This document shows, one piece after another, positions 42,583 through 51,984 of a stretch of 64,000 nucleotides of DNA. Every line of letters begins with the position of its first letter. The first letter of the stretch is position 1. The position numbers and the translations under genes were made by a program. The stretch lies in assembly GCA_965656785.1 (NCBI GenBank), contig CBFHLY010000009.1, positions 1 through 64,000 of the forward strand. The letters run 5' to 3'. Under the pieces are notes generated by a model. That model ran no database searches. It was given only the letters and a program-made list of their open reading frames with translations, and was not told the origin of the DNA. Origin of the DNA: JALQTD01 sp965656785. Its GTDB lineage: Bacteria > Bacteroidota > Bacteroidia > Flavobacteriales_D > Sanyastnellaceae.

Positions 42583-42590
42583 TACATTCG
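42583..42590 (+). promoter_or_regulatory. -7-like box TACATTCG upstream of yaaA
   Basis: TAnnTTCG box, 27 nt before ATG 42618, between the divergent T9SS gene and yaaA. Confidence 0.4.
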
Positions 42591-42617
42591 CCGCTTGCTT
42601 CCTTCAATCCCGCAACC

Positions 42618-43400
42618 ATGATTGTCCTGCTTTCCCCTGCGAAGACCATCGACTGCACCGCAATGGACCACGCCAGTTCGGCGTCTCAACCGGCCTTTCT
42701 GGAGGAGGCGGAGTATTTGGCCCACAAACTCGCGAAGTTCTCTTCGAAAAAGCTCCAATCGCTGATGAAAATCAGCCCGGAACTCGCCGAGTTGAACGTG
42801 GAACGCTACCGAAATTGGCACGCGCCGTTCCACCCGGGGAATGCGTCGCCGTGCATCGAATGCTTCCAAGGGGAAGTGTACCGCGGATTGGATGCGAAGA
42901 CGTTCAAGCAGCCGGATTTGGAGTTTGCCCAGCGGCACCTCCGCATTCTGAGCGGCCTGTATGGCGTGTTGCGGCCGCTGGATTTGATGCAACCCTATCG
43001 GTTGGAAATGGGGACCAAATGGCCCATCACCCCGACGAAGCCGAACCTCTACACGTACTGGGGAGACCGCATTGCGAAAGCGATTGCGGCCGATGCGGAA
43101 GGTGTTGTGGTGAATTTGGCCAGCCAAGAATACAGCAAGGCGGTCCAGCGTGACGCATTGAATGCGCCGGTCATCGACATCGAATTCAAGGACCTCGTGG
43201 GCGACCAATTCAAGGTGTTGGGAACGTATGCGAAGCACGCACGCGGGGCCATGGCGCGGTTTGCCATCAAACGCCAAATCACCGATCCCGAAGGACTCAA
43301 GGACTTCAACGCGGGCGGTTACCTTTACACGGAGAATCTTTCAACGGAAACGACTTGGGTCTTCACCCGAGATCATCATTCAATCCCTTCTGATGTTTAA
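42618..43400 (+). CDS. yaaA: YaaA-family (DUF328) peroxide-stress protein
   Basis: 260 residues. It opens MIVLLSPAKTIDC, the hallmark of YaaA, followed by LMKISPELAELNVERY, FQGEVYRGLDA, LRILSGLYGVLRPLDLMQPYRLEMGTKW, LYTYWGD and VVNLASQEYSKAV. In E. coli YaaA lowers free iron under hydrogen peroxide stress and binds DNA; the fold has a helix-hairpin-helix-like element. The length is normal. The stop overlaps the FKBP gene start by 8 bp, so the two are coupled. Confidence 0.93.
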   Translation: MIVLLSPAKTIDCTAMDHASSASQPAFLEEAEYLAHKLAKFSSKKLQSLMKISPELAELNVERYRNWHAPFHPGNASPCIECFQGEVYRGLDAKTFKQPDLEFAQRHLRILSGLYGVLRPLDLMQPYRLEMGTKWPITPTKPNLYTYWGDRIAKAIAADAEGVVVNLASQEYSKAVQRDALNAPVIDIEFKDLVGDQFKVLGTYAKHARGAMARFAIKRQITDPEGLKDFNAGGYLYTENLSTETTWVFTRDHHSIPSDV

Positions 43401-44085
43401 ATCCAACCTTCCAGCCCTTGCCACGGTGGCAGCGGGCCTGTTTTTCATGACGGGTTGCGCCCAATCTCAAAATGCGCAAACCCAAGAAACCTCGACTGAG
43501 ATGACTGAATTGAGCTACGCCTTTGGCGTGTTGTTCGCCAACAACCTGATGCAAGAAGGGGTGAACGAATTGGACACCGACGCGGTCGCACGCGGCTTTG
43601 CTGAGCAATTTGGCGGCACCGCCACCTTGACGATGGAAGAAGTGAACCAGGTGTTGAGCGAAGGCATGGCCGCCTTGCGCGAAGCCCAAAATGCAGACTA
43701 CTTGGCCGAATGCCAAGCCTTCCTTGACGAAAACGCAAAGAAGGACGGCGTGCAAGTCACGGAGTCGGGATTGCAGTACGAGCACCTCGTGGTGGGCGAC
43801 GGCCCCTCCCCCGATGCGTCGTCCACGGTCACCGTGCATTACAGCGGCACGCTCATCGACGGCACCGAGTTCGATTCGAGCTACAAGCGCGGAGAGACCA
43901 TCAGCTTCCCGCTCGGTGGCGTCATCCCCGGCTGGACGGAAGGGCTGCAGCTGATGAAGGTCGGCGGCAAGACGCGCTTTGTCATCCCCCACGATTTGGC
44001 CTACGGAGCGACCCCCAACCCGAACAGCCCCATCCCGCCGTATGCGACGCTCGTCTTTGAAGTTGAGCTGTTCGAAGTGAAGTAA
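43393..44085 (+). CDS. FKBP-type peptidyl-prolyl isomerase, lipoprotein (Mip/FkpA-like)
   Basis: 230 residues from ATG 43393, inside the end of yaaA. The lipobox FMTGC puts the lipidated Cys at residue 22. Residues 35-115 are the helical dimerisation domain (LSYAFGVLFANNLMQEGV, MAALREAQNADYL). Residues 125-230 are the FKBP domain: VTVHYSGTLIDGTEFDSSY, GGVIPGWTEGLQLMKVGGK, FVIPHDLAYG and the ending YATLVFEVELFEV. It should be a periplasmic or outer-membrane folding factor. A terminator follows 25 bp after the stop. Confidence 0.93.
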   Translation: MFKSNLPALATVAAGLFFMTGCAQSQNAQTQETSTEMTELSYAFGVLFANNLMQEGVNELDTDAVARGFAEQFGGTATLTMEEVNQVLSEGMAALREAQNADYLAECQAFLDENAKKDGVQVTESGLQYEHLVVGDGPSPDASSTVTVHYSGTLIDGTEFDSSYKRGETISFPLGGVIPGWTEGLQLMKVGGKTRFVIPHDLAYGATPNPNSPIPPYATLVFEVELFEVK

Positions 44086-44109
44086 ACCCCACTCATCGGC
44101 CTGAAAATG

Positions 44110-44156
44110 AAACCTTGATGGTTCCCGAGCGTAAACGGGGCCATTAAGGTTTTTTT
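44110..44156 (+). terminator. Terminator after the FKBP gene, abutting the next start codon
   Basis: AAACCTT (44110-44116) pairs with AAGGTTT (44146-44152), with further pairing inside (GATGG with CCATT, CCCG with CGGG), and a run of seven T ends at 44156. ATG 44158 of the next gene begins one base later. It may act as terminator, attenuator or both. Confidence 0.65.
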
Positions 44157-44157
44157 C

Positions 44158-46446
44158 ATGGACCCATTTTACGCCCTTCCCTCCCGCCTCGCGGGCACGT
44201 TTTTCCTGGTTTGCTTGAGTTGGTTTGGCCTGCAAGGCGGGCACGCTCAAGTTCCGTACGTTGCCGCTCCCGCACCTTCGGTTGCGGTGCAAGCCGGAGA
44301 GGTGAACTCCCCTCCTGTTCTAGAGTGCGCGGACGACGAAGACCGGTCCGAAGCCGACGGCGCTCAACGCCGATCTTACGAGCGATTCGAAGAAGCCGTT
44401 CGCGCGCAAATCAACCGCGACCGCTTCCAAGTTTACCGTGGGGAACGTCCCGCGGAGGCGATTTGGTCCTTGCCGGTGGTGGTGCACGTGTACCACCGAG
44501 GCGAGGACGTGGGCGAGGGGTTCAACTTGAGCTACCCGCAATTGAACAGCGCGCTCGAGGCGCTCAATTCTGACTTTGCGAATGGAGAAAGCGTGGACAC
44601 GGGCATCCGCTTCAAATGGGCGCGTCGAGGTGTTGAGGGCTTGCCGACAACGGGCATCGTGCGCCACCTCTTCACGGATGAAACGCTGGACCGCGCGCAC
44701 GAATGGATGGCGGAGGTCGCGTGGGATCCGGAGCGGTACGTGAACCTGTTCGTGCTGCCGGATTTGGGCCGCATGGGGCTGAAAGGCCAAACCATCGGGG
44801 CGTCCCTCGAGTCGGCTCCCCTCGGCATCGCCATCGCCAGCCGCGCGTTCGGAACGCTCGGCTGGGTCGACGCCTGGACCTCCTCGAACCGCACGCTCAC
44901 GCACCAAATGGGGCACTACCTCGGCTTGCGCCATGTCTACGCAACGGGCGGCGACGGCGACTGCTCGCGATCCGGTGACGGCGTGTGCGACACGGAACCA
45001 ACGGGACGGCACACTTCATGCGAACCGGTCCATGCGGACGAAGACGTGCACAACCACATGGATGGGACGCCGGGCATCTGCCGAACGCATTTCACTCCGG
45101 GCCAAAAAGAACGCATGCGCGCAGTCCTCCAAGCGATGCGCTCGGCGTTGATTGAACGTTCCGCGACCGAACCGATCGCGCCGTTGGACGGGGCCATCAC
45201 CGGTGTCGGCGTGCGGGATTTGGCCTGCTCATCGGAAGGCACCCCGTGGGTGGAACTGGCGAATGTCGGCAGCGCGGTCATCGATTCGGCCATTGTGCGC
45301 ATCCGACTCAACAGCCACGATGCGTATCCGATTTTCTGGCATGGGCGCTTGGCCGCGGGTGAGCGCGTGCGCATCGAAGGGCCGAAAATGGCCATCGGGT
45401 ACGGGCCTTACGCCGTCAGTGTGGAACTCGAATTGCCCGTCGAAAACGGCCGCAACCGCGTGGACGCATCGAGCCCATTCCAAGAGCTTGAAGGGTACCT
45501 CGCGAACAACGCGTGGGTGGAATCCGGGGAGAACTTGCCGGGCAACCGATTGGCGTTGGCGCTGGCTCCGGATGCGTTCGGAGACGAGATCAGCTGGGTT
45601 TTGACGGACCAAAACGGCACCGAATGGGCCCACTCAGCCCCCTACCCGTTGGGCAAAGCAGGCATTCCGGTTGAACAAGCGACGTGCGTTCCGGCTGGAT
45701 GCTACCGCCTCGAACTCTCGGACGCTGGGGGCAACGGATTGGGCCAAGGGCGTGGCACCTGGTACGAATTGCGCTCGGGCAATGGGGACGTGTTGGCCTC
45801 GGGAACCGGCGATTACGGTGCGGGAACGCGAACGTCCTTCTGCGTCGCGGCCCTGGAAATCCCGACGTGCATGGACGCCAACCAAAACGGCGTCTGCGAC
45901 GACCTCGAATCCCGTGGCTGCACCGACGAACTGGGCTGCAATTACGACCCCAAAGCCACCTTCCTGAGCGATTGTGAATTCCCGGATTTCGGCCGAGATT
46001 GCGCCGGTGAATGCCTCGGCGATCGCGACGGAGACGGCATCTGCGACCAGCTGGAATGGCAAGGCTGCCTTGACGCGTCGGCGTGCAACTACGACGACCG
46101 GGCGACCGACGAGGGCCCCTGCGAGTACGGCAACTGCAATGAATCGGCCGCAGGGCTCGGGGAAGCACTGGACGGCAAGAACGAAATCAAGTTGTACCCG
46201 AACCCCTCCATGGAGCAACCTCCGGTTTGGACGGTGGAAGGCTTCACCCGCGATGGCATGCGGGCCCGGTTGTACTCTCCGAACGGCATGCTGGTTTGGG
46301 AAACCGTGACGGAACGGGAATCCGACGGCCGCCATCGACTGCGCACGGACACGTGGATCGCCAGTGGCGCTTACATCCTTGAACTCTCGGCCGCGGATTA
46401 TGAGCACCCGGTGGCCCCTTCGGTCGTGCACGTTCGGGTGCGTTAA
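44158..46446 (+). CDS. M43 (pappalysin-like) metalloprotease homolog with Glu-to-Gln active site and type A T9SS domain
   Basis: 762 residues with a signal peptide ending GGHAQ. The middle matches secreted M43 enzymes of Bacteroidetes: SLPVVVHVYHRGED, ALNSDFANG, then the zinc site THQMGHYLGLRH. Here His249, His253 and His259 are kept, but residue 250 is Gln (CAA at 44905-44907) where the family has Glu. The Met-turn region (HNHMDGTPGICRTHFTPGQ) and CDTEPT are kept. So zinc binding is likely but normal peptidase activity is not. A lamin-tail-like segment may lie near 345-470. Two GC..xACNYD repeats with DGDGICDQLE precede the type A domain (LYPNPSMEQPPVW). It may be a pseudoenzyme with a binding role. 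Confidence 0.88.
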   Translation: MDPFYALPSRLAGTFFLVCLSWFGLQGGHAQVPYVAAPAPSVAVQAGEVNSPPVLECADDEDRSEADGAQRRSYERFEEAVRAQINRDRFQVYRGERPAEAIWSLPVVVHVYHRGEDVGEGFNLSYPQLNSALEALNSDFANGESVDTGIRFKWARRGVEGLPTTGIVRHLFTDETLDRAHEWMAEVAWDPERYVNLFVLPDLGRMGLKGQTIGASLESAPLGIAIASRAFGTLGWVDAWTSSNRTLTHQMGHYLGLRHVYATGGDGDCSRSGDGVCDTEPTGRHTSCEPVHADEDVHNHMDGTPGICRTHFTPGQKERMRAVLQAMRSALIERSATEPIAPLDGAITGVGVRDLACSSEGTPWVELANVGSAVIDSAIVRIRLNSHDAYPIFWHGRLAAGERVRIEGPKMAIGYGPYAVSVELELPVENGRNRVDASSPFQELEGYLANNAWVESGENLPGNRLALALAPDAFGDEISWVLTDQNGTEWAHSAPYPLGKAGIPVEQATCVPAGCYRLELSDAGGNGLGQGRGTWYELRSGNGDVLASGTGDYGAGTRTSFCVAALEIPTCMDANQNGVCDDLESRGCTDELGCNYDPKATFLSDCEFPDFGRDCAGECLGDRDGDGICDQLEWQGCLDASACNYDDRATDEGPCEYGNCNESAAGLGEALDGKNEIKLYPNPSMEQPPVWTVEGFTRDGMRARLYSPNGMLVWETVTERESDGRHRLRTDTWIASGAYILELSAADYEHPVAPSVVHVRVR

Positions 46447-46495
46447 TCGTCCCGCACGGGATGCAATTCCCTCCTGAATCCGTAGTTTGCACCCC

Positions 46496-47773
46496 ATGAC
46501 CGCATTGATTACAAACGACGCCGTGGTGCTCGGCCTGTTGCTCGCCGTGTTGGCTTTGGTCTTTCACACGAGCCAGCTTCCTCGATTTGCCAAATTCTAC
46601 AAGGTGGTGCCTTCGCTCCTCCTGTGCTACTTCCTGCCGGCTCTGCTCAACTCCGCCGGAATCATCGATGGCGAATCGTCTTCGCTGTACTTCGTGGCCT
46701 CGCGCTATTTGCTGCCCGCGAGCTTGGTGCTGCTGTGCTTGAGCATTGATTTGAAGGGGATTTGGAACTTGGGGCCCAAAGCGCTCATCATGTTCTTCAC
46801 GGCCACCGTTGGCATCGTGATCGGCGGCCCCATTGCGCTGAAACTCGTGAGCTTCATCGAACCCGCGGTGTTGGGCGGAGAGGATCCGGAAGCGTTTTGG
46901 CGAGGCCTTTCAACGGTCGCCGGATCGTGGATTGGCGGCGGGGCGAACCAAGCAGCACTGAAGGAGATATCCCAAACCACGGACGACCAATTCAGCGCGA
47001 TGCTCATCGTGGACGTGTTCGTGGCCAACTTGTGGATGCCTTTTCTGTTGGTCGGAGCGGGCATGAGCGCGGTGCTCGATCGCCGGCTGAAGGCAGATGC
47101 CTCGGCAGTCGATGCCTTAAAGGAGAAGGTGGAACGGTTCTCTTTGAGCATTGCGCGCAACCCGTCCTTTTCTGATTTGATGGTCATTTGCGGCATCGCC
47201 TTCGGTTCGGTCGCGGTGGCGCATCTAGGGGCCGACGCGTTGGGGCCGTGGTTCAAGGGGTGGTTTGGCGGCATCAAAACCGCGAATCCCGGGAGCTTCG
47301 TCACGTACTTGTCGAGCTTGGAGCAGGGATTCTTCTGGATTGTGGTCCTGGCAACGGCGTTGGGCATCGCGCTGAGCTTTACCCCCGCGCGTTCCTATGA
47401 AGGGGCTGGTGCGAGCAAAATCGGCAGCGTATTCTTGTACGTGCTCGTAGCGACCATTGGAATGAAAATGAACCTGCGCGAACTCTATCACCAATGGGAC
47501 GTGTACTGGTCGGTCATCCTGATCGGATTGATTTGGATGGGCGTGCACATCGTCACGTTGCTGGCGGTGGCCAAATGGATCAAAGCTCCGTTCTTCTTCG
47601 TTGCGGTGGGATCGCAAGCCAACGTCGGCGGCGCCGCTTCGGCCCCCATCGTAGCCAGCGCCTTCTCTCCCGCGCTCGCGCCCGTTGGCGTGTTACTCGC
47701 CGTCCTCGGTTACGCGGTCGGAACCATCGGAGCCATCGTCTGTATGGAGCTGATGCATGCCATCTCGCTGTAA
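46496..47773 (+). CDS. DUF819-family membrane protein
   Basis: 425 residues from ATG 46496 (MTALITNDAVVLG); the frame also opens at TTG 46487. It has about 10-12 hydrophobic helices. The marks YFLPALLNSAGII, SRYLLPASLVLLCLSIDL, TVAGSWIGGGANQAAL and VGSQANVGGAASAPIVASAF are those of the DUF819 (YjcL-like) family, which is related in fold to anion/proton transport families. The substrate is unknown. The last 81 bp overlap the convergent gene 47693-49006. Confidence 0.88.
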   Translation: MTALITNDAVVLGLLLAVLALVFHTSQLPRFAKFYKVVPSLLLCYFLPALLNSAGIIDGESSSLYFVASRYLLPASLVLLCLSIDLKGIWNLGPKALIMFFTATVGIVIGGPIALKLVSFIEPAVLGGEDPEAFWRGLSTVAGSWIGGGANQAALKEISQTTDDQFSAMLIVDVFVANLWMPFLLVGAGMSAVLDRRLKADASAVDALKEKVERFSLSIARNPSFSDLMVICGIAFGSVAVAHLGADALGPWFKGWFGGIKTANPGSFVTYLSSLEQGFFWIVVLATALGIALSFTPARSYEGAGASKIGSVFLYVLVATIGMKMNLRELYHQWDVYWSVILIGLIWMGVHIVTLLAVAKWIKAPFFFVAVGSQANVGGAASAPIVASAFSPALAPVGVLLAVLGYAVGTIGAIVCMELMHAISL

Positions 47774-49006
47774 GGATTTGGCCAAATTCGGAGGCAACGC
47801 CGCCACGTGATACAGGACCTTCCGTCGGTCGTTGTCGTCGCGTTTCCTTCGAACCAAATCGTATCCGTACAACAAATTGAACTCCGTATTGACTCCTTGG
47901 ATGATGCGCGACCGCTTGGCCCGCAGGGTCTCGGGAGACTCGATGTTGTGGATGTTCCACAACACGTCCAGTTCAACCGCGGAATAAGACCGCTTGCTCG
48001 AGAGCACCACCGACCGAAGCGGTTCAGACCAATGCGCAATCGACGCAACCGAAGACGCCGGCAACGAAACCGACTCCTTCGGCCCCGGATCGGATGGAAG
48101 GGGCTCCGGTTGAACGTTGCGCTGGTACCACACCCAACCTCCAAATCCCACCCACGAAAGGACCAGCAGCCCCCAAGGAAGTCCCAGCGACTCCGCCCCT
48201 CCCTCATTCGAAGGCCGAACGGCTCCCATTTCCACAGGCGCCCTGAAATCCGCGAAGCGCACCTTTTCCCCGTAATCGTATCGGTTCAGGCGGTGCTCAT
48301 CTTGGCCAAATTCGAGCACATTGCCCGCTGAAGTGCGCACCACGGCAGCGGAAGCCGCTTGCATCAAATGACCAGCCCATGCGTCACTTGGAAATTCAGC
48401 CACCCATCCATCCGCTTTCCTCAAGACCACCAAGTCCTGATCGCCCGCCACCCAAACCACGTAATCATCCAGAACAAACCGCCCCGTGGACGAAGCCTTA
48501 AAAGTCCCTCCGCGCACGCCGCTCTTCCACCGACCGCTTGCCAAATCGAAATCCCAAGTCTCCAACTGTTCTGCGAGCGAACACCACACCGCCTTCCCCC
48601 CATCTTGCCACACGACGTAGTCAAAGCGCGGATCCGGAGTCGTGCCTGCCGCCATCACCCGCTCCCAAGCGACCGAATCCGGATTCCACTTCCACACGCT
48701 AGCATGCCGACCACACGCCAATTCCCCGCCGAACGCCCACCATTGCCCATTCCAATCCACCAGGTGGTGCGGGCGCACCGCACCCGGTCCCTCATCTGGA
48801 TGAAGTCCAGGCACGACACCCGCCACCAACTCAAAGGTGCGTTCCGTAGAACCGGAGCGGATCACGATGCGATTCCCCCCTTCATCCAGCTGGCGCGACT
48901 CCATGTAGGTCGCTTCCGGGATTCCCCAAACAACGACCGAAGTGCACACCATCACAAGTGCTGTGATCAGCCGCCCCCTTCGTAACGAACCCAATTGCTT
49001 CATCAT
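47693..49006 (-). CDS. Single-pass membrane protein with beta-propeller-like exterior and DNA-binding-like C-terminus
   Basis: 437 residues. The N-terminal hydrophobic segment (13-30) is a signal or first helix. Residues about 35-270 look like Kelch-type blades (WNGQWWAFGGE, VWKWNPDSVAWERV, WDFDLASGRWKSG). A transmembrane helix lies at about 275-295 (LPWGLLVLSWVGFGGWVWY). The C-terminal 130 residues are cytoplasmic with YSAVELDVLWNIHNIESPETLRAKRSRII and RRKVLYHVAAL, a pattern I associate with winged-helix-like tails of Bacteroidetes signalling proteins. It may be a one-component sensor. The last 81 bp lie antisense to the DUF819 gene. Confidence 0.72.
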   Translation of the reverse strand: MMKQLGSLRRGRLITALVMVCTSVVVWGIPEATYMESRQLDEGGNRIVIRSGSTERTFELVAGVVPGLHPDEGPGAVRPHHLVDWNGQWWAFGGELACGRHASVWKWNPDSVAWERVMAAGTTPDPRFDYVVWQDGGKAVWCSLAEQLETWDFDLASGRWKSGVRGGTFKASSTGRFVLDDYVVWVAGDQDLVVLRKADGWVAEFPSDAWAGHLMQAASAAVVRTSAGNVLEFGQDEHRLNRYDYGEKVRFADFRAPVEMGAVRPSNEGGAESLGLPWGLLVLSWVGFGGWVWYQRNVQPEPLPSDPGPKESVSLPASSVASIAHWSEPLRSVVLSSKRSYSAVELDVLWNIHNIESPETLRAKRSRIIQGVNTEFNLLYGYDLVRRKRDDNDRRKVLYHVAALPPNLAKSLQRDGMHQLHTDDGSDGSDRVTEDGE

Positions 49007-49140
49007 GTTCCTGAACTCGTTGTCGAAAATAGAAGGAATAAAAGTTTCGAATTGAGTGACGATGTGATTAACGGAAATAAAATCCGTTGCAACGCATTTT
49101 CTACCCGAATATACCGACGATTTGGATGCGAATGAAGCCT

Positions 49141-49728
49141 TCAGCCATTCAGGAGGCCTTCGAAGAGGTGCCCCATGCGATCGCGTTTGGTCTTTAAATA
49201 TTGCGCATTCTCCGGTGCGATGCTCGTCTCCAACGGCATCCGTTCCACCACTTCGATGCCCGCGTCATTCAATGCAGCAACCTTATCGGGATTGTTGGAG
49301 TGCAGCCGAACGCGCGCAATGCCGAGCTCACGCAAGAGCCAAACGGCGGCCTCGTAGGACCGGTCATCGGCCCCATGTCCCAGTTGCAGGTTGGCATCCA
49401 GGGTATCCCATCCTTTGGCCTGCAATTCGTACGCTTTGATCTTTTCGACCAATCCGATGCCACGGCCTTCTTGGCGCAGGTAAATCAGGATTCCGCCGTC
49501 GGCACCGAAGCGATCCAACGCCGCGTTCAGTTGCGGGCCGCAATCGCATTTAAGCGAGCCGAAGACGTCGCCGGTCATGCACTCGCTGTGGATCCTGACA
49601 TCGGCGACATCGCCCGATTGGGGGTGATGGAGCGCTACATGCGGGTGTTCATCGCCGGGTTGACCGAAAGCGAGGAACCGAAAACCGCCGTGCGAGGTGG
49701 GCAGTTCTGTGGAGGCAAGCACATTCAT
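49141..49728 (-). CDS. ribA: GTP cyclohydrolase II
   Basis: 195 residues, usual length for a stand-alone RibA. It opens the imidazole ring of GTP to start riboflavin synthesis. The zinc cysteines are in HSECMTGDVFGSLKCDCGPQ (three Cys); the GTP-binding RQEGRGIGL and LGHGADDRSYEAA, and the final IDV-type region VERMPLE, are intact. It follows the GH13 gene by 14 bp on the same strand, so it may be cotranscribed with it. Another riboflavin gene (ribB) starts at 63929. Confidence 0.95.
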   Translation of the reverse strand: MNVLASTELPTSHGGFRFLAFGQPGDEHPHVALHHPQSGDVADVRIHSECMTGDVFGSLKCDCGPQLNAALDRFGADGGILIYLRQEGRGIGLVEKIKAYELQAKGWDTLDANLQLGHGADDRSYEAAVWLLRELGIARVRLHSNNPDKVAALNDAGIEVVERMPLETSIAPENAQYLKTKRDRMGHLFEGLLNG

Positions 49729-49742
49729 TTAGCTAAGTTACG

Positions 49743-51980
49743 TCAAGGTCCCATGCGGGGGACGAGGGCGATGCGGTCCATAACGGGTTCCACGGCCAAA
49801 TCCCGGCACCCCATGGTGTACGGTCCGGCCTGCTTCGTTACCGGGCGCCAGGCCCCGTTGCCGTCGGCGTCCCATGCATCCACGACGACGCGCCAATTCG
49901 TCCCGTCGGGTTTGGGGCAGCGCCAGGCGAGGTAGTCGCCCTCCTGAACGCCCGTAGTGGAAGGGGGCGCACCGGCCAAAGATTGCAACGACCAACCCGT
50001 GTGGCGCCAGTGAGCGTGCAGCGAATCCCCATCCACGATGCGCACTTCAAAGGCCACGTGATCAAAACCAAACCGCGGCCCCCAAACCGTCGACCAACGG
50101 GGCGCACACATCCTGACGCGAATTTCCCACTCGGGTCCCTCTTCGAACACTTCAAGGGACTTCAGGTCCATGCTGCGGTCAAACCCGGGGGAGGTAGGAG
50201 GCACGATGCTGCCGGTCAAGCCACGGTCATCTCCGCACGCATCCTCCTCCCGCCCGAGCGACCGGCGTGGATGCGCGACCTCCACCCACTCCGGAGCCGA
50301 AAGCGAAACGAGTTGGTTGCCTTCAAATCGAGCCCGCTGAACCCGATGCCGGCCATTAGGAACGCCAGCAAGGCCTTCCGGTGCGAACGCGCCATCCACC
50401 ACCCACAGCGAATCCACCGGATCGCGCGAGGCCACGCGTTCGGAAGCCGGTCGCCAATCGCTCCAAGCCAACCACGCGTTGGGAGAGAGGTCCGCACGAA
50501 TGAGGCGACCGGAATCGAACGCCACATCGGCGGTTCCTTCGACGCGACTCGGCACCGGTTCGCGCCCCCCTTGCCTTGGAGGCGTTTCAGAGGCAACGAC
50601 CCGATGCGCCGAGGCGTTGCACAGGACATGGACCGTGTCGCCTTCGTGGGCAACGGACCAGTACAGGATCGGCGTGGCCTCGATGGCGCGCGCCTCCACC
50701 ACGCGTCCCCGACTCAAGGTCGGGTGAGCCCGCCGCCACGCAATGGCCTCGCGCAACCAAACGAACGGCTCCGCATCCACGTCGAACCGACCGAACATGT
50801 TGGGCCGAGGGGTCCGGTCACCCTGCTCCGTTCCTTGGTAAAGGACCGGCACGCCCGGCAAGCTGAGCAGCGAATTGAGGGCCTGCCGCGTGGCCGCCTC
50901 GCTCGCCGTAGCGCGGAATCGCGCCATGTCATGGTTGTCAATGAAGTTGACCAACTGGCGGGCGGGATCGGAGAACATTTGGCCTTGAAGCGTCAACCGA
51001 TGGACCAAATCCGCAACCGCCCCTCCCTCTCCAAACACCCGCAACAAGCTCTCCTGCAGGGGGAAATTCAGCACCGCATCCACCCCCTCATAACCGGGGC
51101 GCCGCAAATGCTTCAGCAACTCCTGCTCCCCTTCATCCCCGAATGGCGCCGAATGCACCCACACTTCCCCAAACGTTGGGAAATCCCGCCCATCCCGTTC
51201 AGCAAACCGGCGCACCCCAGGATCCCCCAGCTCGCCCTCCAAAAACGCCGGCCAAAAGCCCTCCTCCACGTACTTGTGCGTGTCGAAACGGAACCCATCC
51301 GCTCCCCCCTCCTCGATCCACCAGCGGTAAATCGCCCGCAACCGAGCGCGCACCGAATCCGACTCCGTGCGCAAATCATCGAGGTTGGCCAGCTCAAAGG
51401 TCAACACCTGGTCGGGGTCGTTATAATCCTCAATGGTACCGAACGCATGGTAAAGCCCGGACTCCGGCTGCAACCACTCCGCACGCGGACGGTCCCGCAC
51501 CACGCGGCCCGAATCTGTGGTGACGGCCCAGTCCCCGGTGTGGTTCACCACCACATCCTGGATCAGCAGCATCCCCCGATCATGCAACGCGTCCGCCAAG
51601 GACTTCCAATCCTCGAAGGTCCCGAAATGCGCATCAACTGACTCAAAATCAGACGCCCAGTAACCGTGATACCCCGTGTACGTGCGCTCCGGATTCCACC
51701 ATTGGTTGTGCACTGGAGGCGTAAGCCAAATCCCCGTAGCGCCGAGCTCCTCCAGGCCATCCAACACCCCCAACACCCCTTCCAAATCCCCACCCTGAAA
51801 ATGCGATTCCCGCGCAGGGTCCCACTCTCCGGCCCCCTGATCGTCATTCTGGGGATTGCCATTCGCCAGCCGATCGATCAGCGCGAAGTAAATCACTTCG
51901 TCGCGCCAGTCGCGCTGGGTCGAACCGCACCCCCATCCCATCACCACTGCGACAATTCCCAACCACATCCGAATCTCCAT
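49743..51980 (-). CDS. GH13 alpha-amylase-family lipoprotein
   Basis: 745 residues. The lipobox VMGWGC puts the lipidated Cys at 18. The GH13 regions are region I DVVVNH, region II DGFRFDTHK (nucleophile Asp233), region III FGEVW (acid/base Glu272) and region IV FIDNHD (Asp351). The opening WRDEVIYFALIDRLANGN and calcium-binding NPQNDD fit extracellular alpha-amylases of the SusG/cyclomaltodextrinase-like groups. About 300 residues after the barrel are beta-rich and may include a carbohydrate-binding module. It should cut starch or maltodextrins at the cell surface or in the periplasm. It lies after the carbohydrate-binding protein gene but behind a terminator. Confidence 0.92.
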   Translation of the reverse strand: MEIRMWLGIVAVVMGWGCGSTQRDWRDEVIYFALIDRLANGNPQNDDQGAGEWDPARESHFQGGDLEGVLGVLDGLEELGATGIWLTPPVHNQWWNPERTYTGYHGYWASDFESVDAHFGTFEDWKSLADALHDRGMLLIQDVVVNHTGDWAVTTDSGRVVRDRPRAEWLQPESGLYHAFGTIEDYNDPDQVLTFELANLDDLRTESDSVRARLRAIYRWWIEEGGADGFRFDTHKYVEEGFWPAFLEGELGDPGVRRFAERDGRDFPTFGEVWVHSAPFGDEGEQELLKHLRRPGYEGVDAVLNFPLQESLLRVFGEGGAVADLVHRLTLQGQMFSDPARQLVNFIDNHDMARFRATASEAATRQALNSLLSLPGVPVLYQGTEQGDRTPRPNMFGRFDVDAEPFVWLREAIAWRRAHPTLSRGRVVEARAIEATPILYWSVAHEGDTVHVLCNASAHRVVASETPPRQGGREPVPSRVEGTADVAFDSGRLIRADLSPNAWLAWSDWRPASERVASRDPVDSLWVVDGAFAPEGLAGVPNGRHRVQRARFEGNQLVSLSAPEWVEVAHPRRSLGREEDACGDDRGLTGSIVPPTSPGFDRSMDLKSLEVFEEGPEWEIRVRMCAPRWSTVWGPRFGFDHVAFEVRIVDGDSLHAHWRHTGWSLQSLAGAPPSTTGVQEGDYLAWRCPKPDGTNWRVVVDAWDADGNGAWRPVTKQAGPYTMGCRDLAVEPVMDRIALVPRMGP

Positions 51981-51984
51981 GAAT

